Assembly (NCBI RefSeq): GCF_036324505.1
Contig: NC_086361.1
Coordinates: 2,420,916 to 2,484,915 of the forward strand
Source: Eleginops maclovinus
Taxonomy: Eukaryota; Chordata; Actinopteri; Perciformes; Eleginopidae
Direction: 5' to 3'
Length of the DNA: 64,000 nt
Shown: piece after piece, positions 29,868 to 38,640 of the stretch
How the letters are laid out: each line of letters starts with the position of its first letter
Numbering within the stretch: position 1 is the first letter of the stretch
Made by a program: the position numbers and the translations under genes
Notes under the pieces: model-generated
What the model saw: only the letters and a program-made list of their open reading frames with translations
Databases searched by the model: none
Told to the model about the DNA's origin: nothing

Positions 29868-32615
29868 CAGGGATGGACTGGGGCTAAAAAAAAATGGCCC
29901 AGGACTTTTTCAACAATTTAGGCCCACAGCCCATTCGCGATTTTGTGTTTAAATAACCACTTGCCAGCGTTTCAAGATACAATACCAAAAGCCTTATAGA
30001 CTGAAGATGTTCACAGATAATAACATTACACAATCAATGATCATTTCTGAGGTGTTTATTTATAACAAAACATCAATAAAACCACAATAAAACAAAAATA
30101 TTTCAGAACAGTCACAAAGAAGGTAGCCCTTACCTATATTAACTTGAACTTGGAGGATAGAAACTTTATTTATAGGTTGCTAATGAAAATGTACTCAATA
30201 CTGTGGCAGTAAAAGCTTACTCAACAGGGCACTGGTCTCTGCAACTCTATCTATAATGAGCTCACTGCCCAAGGACATTACGATGTCCTTCTCTATGGCC
30301 ATAAGCATAAATGCTTCGAGATGTTCCTGGGAAGTAGTGCTCCTCAATCTATTCTTTATATATTTGAGGACAGAGAAACTTCTCTCACAGGCTACTTGGG
30401 TCACAGGAAGAGTGAGGAGAAATTTCTAGCCTAGGCCAAGGATGTGATAGGCATCTGTTAACAGGTTGTACCTTGTCAGAATCTGGTAACAACATGCTGG
30501 GCAGTTTTTACAAGCTTTGCAGGTGCTCAGTTTAAGTTCCTCCTCTTCCTCTTCTGTGTCTTTGTTCTCTTCTGCCTCTTCTTCCACCACTGTCCTAACT
30601 TTGTATTCATCCAATACAGACTGTTCAGACGTGGCCATTGTGCTGCCAAACACTTAAGCTCACTTTGCAAATTAGCAGCAGTTGCATTGCTGTCAAACTT
30701 GAGTAAGTATTTGCTCATCCCTTGAAAAGCAGTATCAGGCAGACCGGATAAACAAACTTTGGTAAAGTTTCTTGGGTCAAGGAGAGCCATGTCTCCATAG
30801 AGGGAACCATGGGATAGAAAACGCCTTTGGAGGCTCCCTGTAACTGTGCCCATCACCTGGTTATGGACCTCTGCTTCATAGGCACTGTTAGCATTTCCAA
30901 AGCTCTCATCCCTTGCCATTTCACCATCCATCATCTTTGTTCTCCTCATCCTTTTCTCTGGAAGAGCTTCTTCCACTTCCCTATCACATTCCTCCTCAGA
31001 CAATTTTGTATTTGCCCACTGAACAAAAACATCAGCAGCTTTCTTCACTGACTCAAAATGTTCTTGAGGGCATTTTCAGTCAAGATGTCTAAACCATGCG
31101 TCTGCAAGTATTTAGAGCGTAGTGTTGTGACTTCAAAGATCCTGAGGAAAAGCTGAGCAGTCAGAACTGTCTCAAACCTCATTAAACCCTCCAAATACCC
31201 TTTTGCTTTGACACGCGCTGATGTCTTCAGGTTAAACTGGCCTTCAATATTTTTCAGTGCCCTGATGACATCAGTGTAGACACACTGGCCTGGCTTCCCA
31301 AAGGACCCAAAAATCTTCCTCAAGGCAACATCCTTGTCCCGCCACTTTGTTTCTCCAATCATGGAAAGACGCTTATGTCGACTGTCTTGACTTTCCTGCT
31401 CCCACACATTCATCCTGTGGTATGACTAACGAAAGAACACAGCAATATCGTTCATTAGTAAGAACAAGGATCCACTGGCAATACCCACTTCAGTTGTGTC
31501 AGCCAGAACCAGGTTTAACACATGTGCATAACACCACACATGCACTTGGTTTGGTGCTTTCGAGGACAACAGAGCGGAAAGACCTTTGTATTGGCCTTGC
31601 ATATTGGATGCACCATCAGTGGCATTACTGATGCAGTTGCTGTTCTCCAATTCACATTTCTCAAGGACCGTGACAAAATCTTGGCCAGTTGATGCTTCAC
31701 ACTTCACCACTGCAAGAAGCCTTTCCTGAACGGTGTCTTTGACATACCTTAAGACTACAGAGCACTGGTCTTGGGATGTTATGTCTTGGGTTGTGTCGAT
31801 CTGCACTGAAAACATCTGAACCTCTCTAACCTCTTTTGCAATGGTCTCCTGTATACGTTGCTGCACTGTAGAGATGACTTTATTCACAGTGGTTTGGGAC
31901 AAAAATGTCACCAGAGAGCCTCAACCCTGATCTCCTGTTTGATACAACTTCTTACTTTTCTCAATGCACTCAGTGAGATGTTCCTTCAGACATACATCAT
32001 ATTTCACAAGAAGAATTACAAGCTCAAAAAGTTCCCATGGTCAAGACTCAGGTCATCCAATGTGTACGCTGCTTCAGATTGTGTCCCTCTATAGCTAAGT
32101 CTTCTCTTACCAATGACTTTAATTATTTCAACAACTCGTTCCAACACTTGCCGTCTTTTCCTTTTGGGTCTCTGTGGGACACTATTTGGGGACCATGTAG
32201 CAGACTGGCTATATCAGCTTTTGATGCACGTAAGAAATATGCTTCAGCACACACCCTATGCATGGACCCCTTTCATGCTCCTCTACTCTTTGATTGACAT
32301 GCTTCCAGTCCTGCATTCCACTTATGAAGGGATTTGTTTCATATGGCTTGGAAAATGCCAAACACACTGTACAATATAACATGTGACCATTTGCGATTTG
32401 TGCCATCTTTACAAATGAACACTCTCTGCAGAGACAGATTTTTGGGCTTTTGCTGGGGGTGATAACCAAAAATTGTTCCAGGCTGTAACTGTCTGACTTT
32501 GGGCGTTTGAAATGTTGTGATGCTGAGCATCCTGGCACTTCCTTGCACTCTCCCTGTCATCTTTTGAGCTGCAACTATCTTTTTCAACCTGAATTAACAA
32601 ATGATGAATAAATAA

Positions 32616-32620
<5 letters not shown>
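29868..32620 (-). mobile_element. Decayed relative of the complete hAT (copy 2)
   Basis: The left terminus CAGGGATGGACTGGGG at 29868 corresponds to CAGGGCTGGACTGGG at 23702. The transposase core follows. The right side is lost in an AT microsatellite next to a Tc1-type end, so exon 1 and the right terminus are missing. Divergence from the copy at 23702 is obvious, so it represents an older wave or a different subfamily. Confidence 0.85.
30195..32592 (-). pseudogene. hAT transposase exon 2, multiply frameshifted (copy 2)
   Basis: The minus-strand pieces keep the order of the intact copy. They run: TTF finger region (HMLYCTVCLAFSKPYETNPF), then FSVQIDTTQDITSQDQC with the first Asp, NATDGASNMQGQYKG with the second Asp, VWCYAHVLNLVLADT and LSMIGETKW. 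The C-terminal end is ACERSFSVLKYIKNRLRS with the conserved Glu. Breaks occur near 32390, 32220, 31920, 31425, 31050, 30530 and 30425. An acceptor TTAATTCAG precedes the first piece at 32592. The catalytic residues survive in pieces, but no continuous frame remains. Confidence 0.9.
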
Positions 32621-32653
<33 letters not shown>

Positions 32654-32670
32654 CAGATCAGCAACTGTAT

Positions 32671-32714
<44 letters not shown>

Positions 32715-32733
32715 ATATCTCTATATATATATA
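32615..32733. repeat. (AT)n microsatellite, interrupted
   Basis: Two AT runs (32620-32646 and 32671-32733) are separated by about 24 mixed bases. They mark the broken right side of the hAT copy 2. Confidence 0.95.
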
Positions 32734-32784
32734 ATGTTTTTCTGCTTGCATGGCCGCTGTGAGTCATTTTGCTTTGACACATTT

Positions 32785-32979
32785 AGATCAAATACTTATT
32801 CCCCCCAACTAAACGCAAATCAATTTATATCTTTTTTTATCTACATTTATGGATTTGAAAAAATATTCTGTCTATCACTGTTAAATAAACCTACCATAAA
32901 TATTACAGACTGTTCATTTCTTTGTAAGTGGGTAAACTAAATAAATTGGCAGGGAATCAAATACTTATTTCCTCCACTG
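32785..32979. mobile_element. Tc1/mariner terminal fragment
   Basis: Read from 32979 leftward it begins CAGTGGAGGAAATAAGTATT, then TTGATTCCCTGCC, with further homology to AAAGAAATGAACAGTCTGTA. This is the well-known end of a fish Tc1-like element, followed by the TA target dinucleotide at 32980-32981. Only about 195 bases remain; the transposase and the other end are absent. Confidence 0.85.
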
Positions 32980-32981
32980 TA

Positions 32982-33782
32982 TGTAAATATTCAATAATTG
33001 TGAATAAATAAATAAACTAAACATTTTAACAATCATGTGTTAAACATTTTTATAATTTATTTTCCTTTCTTTACACATGTTTGGGAGCTTGCATTAATGA
33101 GTGTACAGACTGCCTCTCATTCTCCTTTATGCTGCCTTTGTCCTGCACCCTGCTAAGGCGGGATGAGTTCAACACTCACCTCCTGGCTCACACCTGCTCA
33201 CCATATGCAGCTTTTTAAGAAACATGACACTTTCTGTGTTCCGTTACCTTTAACATCTCCTCTTGCTGCCCTGATGAAAGCAGTAATGTGTGAGCCAGTG
33301 GAACAGTAATCAGGAGGCATCCTCTGCTGCTTTGTTTCTGTTTCATGAGCCAGACAATGGAGATTCAGAAACGCTTGCAAACTCAATGTCTGACTGTGAC
33401 CGATACTTGGCTCAAACATGGATCACAAATCACAGGAGACAGACGAGGCAGTCTGGTGTTGGGTTTGCCTCAAGCAATCATTTTCTTCCATGACCTCAGC
33501 ATGTCCTTGAGGAAAGGCAGGCTTTGGTAAAGTAGTTCTTGAAAAAAAAACATGCATTCAAAACTAATTTCCAATAGATTTAGATAATGGCAGACAGTTG
33601 TTATGATTTAGGTTTTCAATCTGAGTGATTCATTATCTTTGTGTATATGTCACCTCCTTTCTTTCCAAATGGTCTTCCACTTCCTTTTCCTCTTTTTCAC
33701 CATTTATTCAAACTCGTTCTAGCATCCTATGACTGCCATTGTTTCCCTTCCATCTGTTCTGACTTGTTCCTTTTTGTTGAAG
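32982..33782. other. Probable host intron, no features
   Basis: The sequence has normal base composition and no transposon ends, and leads into the pyrimidine-rich acceptor of the exon at 33783. No other exon was recognised in it. Confidence 0.45.
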
Positions 33783-33894
33783 GACCTGGATAAGACCCAG
33801 ACTGGGATCATGCGTCACCACACGAGCATCAGTGAGCTGAAGAGGAGCTTCATGGAGTCGGTGCCGGAGCCTCGGCCCAGTGAGTGGGACAAAC
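33783..33894 (+). CDS. epb41l: Exon of a protein 4.1 family gene (epb41-like)
   Basis: A long pyrimidine tract and GTTGAAG precede 33783. The exon reads DLDKTQTGIMRHHTSISELK and continues RSFMESVPEPRPSEWDK, ending in AAAC before GTACAT (donor GT at 33895, phase 1). The ISELK..F.ESVPEPRPSEWDKR block is a strongly conserved segment of EPB41L1/L2/L3-type proteins. These membrane-skeleton adaptors link spectrin-actin to transmembrane proteins, and the block lies in the region between the FERM-adjacent domain and the C-terminal domain. The 112 bases are open with no lesion. No other exon of the gene was found nearby, so large TE-filled introns are implied. I cannot say which paralogue it is. Confidence 0.85.
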
Positions 33895-34671
33895 GTACAT
33901 TACTCTTGTATTAACATTTTAGAGGGTTAATATAGCAGTCTGTAATGATTTGGTACCAGAAAGGTTAATGGCTAGCTAGCTAGCTCAGCAGTGATTGTCA
34001 CTTCCAGTGAGGGAACAGCAGCCATGTGCGATTTGAGATGTGTCAGGGTTGGGGAAACAGGACCCAAGTGCAGTAAATCAAGGGGAAGCAGGTAAGGGTC
34101 AAAAACAAAAAGCAAGCTTTATTCAAAAGCTCGAGAGTACGACGCTTCCCAGGGAGGTGTGTGTGTGTTTGTGCGTATGTTCACACATTTGTATAAAAGC
34201 AGGCATAATGTAAACATGACACCAAATTAAATATGAAAGGTATTCAAATTAGATTTTGAAGTATAGTCCCTCCATGAGATAGAGACCTCCAGGTTTAATT
34301 AAACATTCAGAGCGTTTCTGTTTTTGTTGTGTTTATATTTACATTTTACCATCATTATTTAGGACTAGAATAAAATACAAGTGGTTATCAGGTCTTAGCA
34401 GTCATACGGAGCCATAATGCATACTCCCATGGATTTCTAATGATAATATGTACAGACTTTCATGTTAAATTATAATGGCTAAGACAAGTACATTTGTGTA
34501 GTATTAAGCATTATTAGAATAAATATATAGTTGTTGTGAAGAGTGACGTCCACAATGCAGCTGTACACTGATCCTCCACTTAGTGGTGCTGTTGGCTTTC
34601 TTCATATCATTGCACTGCTTCAGCATGACTGTAGCTGCTGTCACACACTGAACACACTTCACACAGCTGGT

Positions 34672-34674
<3 letters not shown>
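33895..34674. other. Intron-like sequence after the 4.1 exon
   Basis: Apart from a short repeat fragment (34040-34135) I see no exon or transposon. 34300-34500 is AT-rich. Confidence 0.4.
34040..34135. mobile_element. Fragment of the LTR-like repeat seen whole at 44369-44840
   Basis: TCAGGGTTGGGGAAACAGGA, then CCCAAGTGCAGTAAATCAAG and GCAAGCTTTATTCAAAA, parallel the left part of the 44369-44840 insertion (CTAAGTGCAGTAAAACAAGG, GCAAGCTTTATACAAAA). Only about 95 bases are present. Confidence 0.7.

Positions 34675-34739
<65 letters not shown>
34675..34739. repeat. (TG)n microsatellite
   Basis: About 32 uninterrupted TG units. The antisense His-Thr reading frame across it is not a gene. Confidence 0.98.
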
Positions 34740-34741
<2 letters not shown>

Positions 34742-35779
34742 ACAGGACACTCACAGAGTAGTGAGCATGTTTGAGGTAAAGGTATTTCATGTGGTGCTTT
34801 GCGACATACGCTGCAGTCGATCCTCACTGTGCAGCGCTTCTTTATGAGCAGTATGTTGAATGGCACCTGGAGGCTATGGCCGTGTACGACTGATAACACA
34901 CAGCTTCACCAGACTGTGCTTAGTGTGACCGCAAGGGATCAGTATGCTTCAAACCAACAAGTTTGGATAAAGTGTTTGAGAACATGTATCGAATGAATCC
35001 GTTCATGGTCCGATGTAAGCAGGGCTGGACTGGCATCTGAAAAGGGCCCGGGCACTTTTGATCACCCAAGGGCCAAGCGCCATTTTTATATATAGCTTAC
35101 TGAATGGAATCCCCCCCCCACCAAAACGTTTCTAGTTGTCTAGGCAGAAACTGTAATGCAACTTGAGACAGATCAAAAGAGCGTAAGCTAGTCATTATGT
35201 CTAACAGTGTTTTTTTTTCGGACACTCGTCATTTTTTTCACCACAGCAAAACCAAGTGACCGCTTCTTATTGCTTAGGCTTCCAACATAACTTGTTAAAG
35301 TTCCGTGTACAATACGCCTTGAAACATCCAACTGCGTTGTCTCAACCATGAAGAAATTGAAACATCCATTGCTTTCATGCTTTCCACACAACGTGGTGAA
35401 TGGTAGGATAGCCTATCCATGACCACCACAGGAAAATGCAACTCATGAAGACACGATTAAAATATCAGATACACATTGCCAACAACAAAGCTAATATACC
35501 ATGTTTTTACATGTCATGCAAATTGGAGTGAGCGCGTAGCTATCAGCTATTCCTAAACAGTAGCACGGCTAGTCAGCTTCTTACCTATCCATCTACCGTG
35601 CAAATAGGCAGAACACTTAAGATAATACGAGATGTCTTGATAATGACGTGGCATGCCATTACAGAAGGAAAATATTACAAAAATACATTTTGTATAAAAT
35701 CACAGTTGCACAAGACACGACAAGCAGTAGAGTAGAAATAAGATATTTGTTGGATTTGAGAAAGTGAAAGGGGGGATGC

Positions 35780-36270
35780 CATAACTAACACGCACTAGCA
35801 ATTACAAGACGCACATGTCGTCCTTGTGACAGCTGACAGCTCAAGACAAATGGAAGATTTCTATAAGCTGTCAAAACAATACAAGAAAGGTGTACGAAAA
35901 TAAATCGGTACATATTTGTGACTGATTTGAGAGAGTGGGGGCGACACATTTAGTCTTAGTTTCAGGCAATAAATGGGAAAAATGCCGAAGCAGTGAATAG
36001 CTAATCTGCCTAGCTAGCTAGGGTATTTCTAGACGGGACGGCACTAGCATAACTTGAAACACATCACATGACCTTGTAACAGCTCGACAAATGGAAGATT
36101 TATATATGCTGGCGCAACATTACAAGAGAAGTGCATGAAAATATATCAAATGGGTACATGTTTGTGACTGATTTGATAAAGTCAGGATGACAACTTGGTC
36201 TCGGTTTCAGGCAATAAATGGGAAACGAAACGCCGAGGCGGTGAATAGCTACACTGCATTGGCTAGCTAG
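35780..36270. repeat. Two diverged ~230-bp direct repeats inside hAT copy 3
   Basis: Both units run from a CACTAGCA(A/T)-type start through GACAAATGGAAGATTT, TTTGTGACTGATTTGA and TTTCAGGCAATAAATGGGAAA to GTGAATAGCTA. They differ by many substitutions and small indels. They lie between exon 1 and the element's left end, in non-coding sequence. Confidence 0.8.
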
Positions 36271-36295
36271 CGGGTGTGTTGAGCTGAATTCTAAC

Positions 36296-36580
36296 CTCAA
36301 TCTCTCCCTGCTGGGTCACGTCTCGTGACTCTCGTCTCTCCGTCTCCTCCTCCTCTGGTTCCCCGGCTCGAACCACCATCTCCTCCGCCTCCTCCTCCTC
36401 TACATTCTCCACCACATGTGCGCTCGTTGTCGTTGTACCGGCGGCCCCACCGCCCGAACCCGAGGTTGAGCTTGTGCTTTTGAATAAGTCGGTGATTTTT
36501 GCACATTTTGCTGCGTCGTCTTTAAGTTTTTGCTTTCTCTTTTCCATTCGCTTCTCATGGCCACTCTTTTGTTTCTCCAT
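36296..36580 (-). pseudogene. hAT transposase exon 1 of copy 3 (orphan)
   Basis: It starts at ATG 36580-36578 and encodes a basic N-terminus (MEKRKQKLKDDAAKCAKITD), a Gly/Thr-rich stretch and an acidic stretch. It ends GAG before the donor GTTAGA. It matches the first exon of the complete hAT in layout. No second exon exists in this copy, so the exon has nothing to splice to within the element. Confidence 0.7.
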
Positions 36581-36830
36581 CTCGCGACCTCTCTATCCTC
36601 CACCATTCGCTTACAAAATTTGAGGTGATGACTTGGGTCAAGTGAGGGCCTCTAGGGAGGGGCGGGCCTTCGAGAACCAAGGAATTTCATTGGACTAGCC
36701 AAATGTGCCTCAAGAGAAGCATCCAATGGGCCACGATGTGTCATGTTTTTACCGTCGCAATCAATAAAAAATATAATATATATAATGTATGTTTTGTTTC
36801 CGACCCTGGGAAGGCCCAAAATGATGTAAG

Positions 36831-37780
36831 CTATCCGCCGTAGAGAGGGACACGTGATGAAACTACAAATGGATGCAAGGGCCCATATTTCTCTTCAAAT
36901 GTCACCTTCACATTACCGAGGGGAAACCTACACCCTGCTGACGCTGCCATTGTTTCCCTGTGGCGAGAGCAGTGCCCCAGACTAAATTGTCACTGAGACC
37001 TGCTCTCAAAGTTTGAATTATTCTGACCGATCGCCATTCAACCAATCAGATAAAAGCTCTATAAAACGGCACTGCCTAGCAGGTGAAGTAACCATGAAGA
37101 CGAAAGCAGCTGTCTCACAGCTCTGCGCCCTACCTCGCATTGAGCAAAGAGCAAATCGCTTATCATGTGAAGGCAGCTTGTGGAGGACACGGTGCGTGCA
37201 AAGTTTTGGTTGTGCTGCAGCTTGATTTCCTATCCTCTGTAAGAAGGGGTCGAACGACTTGTGAGGAAGAACGGCTGTCCACAGGCAGTTCCAACTTTAA
37301 CAGACTTTATCGCAGGGTGATGAACTGAACATTGATGTAGGTTTAGCAGGGGTTAGCGTGTTATACAGGGTGTGTTCTTTCGTGTGGGTTTGTGTGTAAA
37401 TGTGTGTGTAACATAAAGATGAAGCAGAAATCAGTAAACAGGTAATGTAGAGGGACGATACAGTTGTCATCTACATTAAGAAAAGGCACAATTGGCTGGC
37501 CTATGCCGCCCTCTATTGGCCAAAGGCCGCAACAGCATAGCATCGACATATGCTATTACACGAGGCCCAACTATTATAACATACACACATAACAAAGTAC
37601 AGGAATGCACACGATTTTATATAATAACTGTAGTGTACATAATAATGCTTACATTAGCCCTGCACTTAATGGGTGATAGCGTTATACATTAATACAGGCT
37701 GGGCTGCCAAGTGCTCCGCATGGCAAGGCTAGCTGCTATGGCTAACTAACCTCATTTACGGAGTTAGCGGGGTAATGCGG
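36831..37780. other. Unassigned sequence before the gap
   Basis: No ORF or transposon end is supported. A CCAAT (37040) and TATAAAAC (37060) pair lies about 30 bases before 37090 and resembles a promoter core on the plus strand, with no recognisable ORF behind it. Confidence 0.35.
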
Positions 37781-38280
37781 NNNNNNNNNNNNNNNNNNNN
37801 NNNNNNNNNNNNNNNNNNNNNNNNNNNNNNNNNNNNNNNNNNNNNNNNNNNNNNNNNNNNNNNNNNNNNNNNNNNNNNNNNNNNNNNNNNNNNNNNNNNN
37901 NNNNNNNNNNNNNNNNNNNNNNNNNNNNNNNNNNNNNNNNNNNNNNNNNNNNNNNNNNNNNNNNNNNNNNNNNNNNNNNNNNNNNNNNNNNNNNNNNNNN
38001 NNNNNNNNNNNNNNNNNNNNNNNNNNNNNNNNNNNNNNNNNNNNNNNNNNNNNNNNNNNNNNNNNNNNNNNNNNNNNNNNNNNNNNNNNNNNNNNNNNNN
38101 NNNNNNNNNNNNNNNNNNNNNNNNNNNNNNNNNNNNNNNNNNNNNNNNNNNNNNNNNNNNNNNNNNNNNNNNNNNNNNNNNNNNNNNNNNNNNNNNNNNN
38201 NNNNNNNNNNNNNNNNNNNNNNNNNNNNNNNNNNNNNNNNNNNNNNNNNNNNNNNNNNNNNNNNNNNNNNNNNNNNNNNN
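37781..38280. other. Assembly gap (500 N)
   Basis: Exactly 500 N, a conventional placeholder for a gap of unknown size. It truncates the Tc1-like element on its right. Confidence 1.
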
Positions 38281-38609
38281 GTTCTTTTATACTGATAACG
38301 AGTTCAAAAAGGTGCCATTAATACAGGTAACGAGTGGAGGACAGAGGAGCCTCTTAAAGAAGAAGTTACAGGTCTGTGAGAGCCAGAAATCTTGCTTGTT
38401 TGTAGGTGACCAAATACTTAATTTACCGAGGAATTTACCAATTAATTCATTAAAAATCCTACAATGTGATTTCCTGGATTTTTTTTTTTTCTCATTCTGT
38501 CTCTCATAGTTGAGGTATACCTATGATAAAAATTACAGGCCTCTCTCATCTTTTTAAATGGGAGAACTTGCACAATTGGTGGCTGACTAAATACTTTTTT
38601 GCCCCACTG
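38281..38609 (-). mobile_element. Tc1-like element end, running into the gap
   Basis: Read leftward from 38609 it begins CAGTGGGGCAAAAAAGTATT and continues TAGTCAGCCACCAATTGTGC. It then contains ACTATGAGAGACAGAATGAG and GTAACTTCTTCTTTAAGAGG, the characteristic long terminus of a fish Tc1-like transposon. TA (38610-38611) follows as target site. The transposase would lie in the gap. Confidence 0.9.

Positions 38610-38636
<27 letters not shown>
38610..38636. repeat. (AT)n microsatellite
   Basis: The AT run at the TA target of the Tc1-like end merges with the truncated 3' end of the LINE to its right. Confidence 0.9.

Positions 38637-38640
<4 letters not shown>

Larger units (their letters stand above)
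35020..36822 (-). mobile_element. hAT family copy 3: left TIR, exon 1, right terminus missing
   Basis: It begins CAGGGCTGGACTGGCATC at 35020 after GATGTAAG (35012-35019). Homology to the complete copy ends at GGCCCAAAAT (36822), and the next eight bases are again GATGTAAG (36823-36830). The last ~50 bases of the element, including the right TIR, are thus missing exactly up to the target duplication. Transposase exon 2 is also absent. The interior holds a direct duplication (35780-36020 and 36040-36270). Confidence 0.8.

Noticed and set aside
34504..34899. ORF with a long His-Thr run
   Set aside because: Translation of a TG microsatellite.
37775..38509. Open frame across the gap
   Set aside because: It consists mostly of N and only appears open because no stop can be read.
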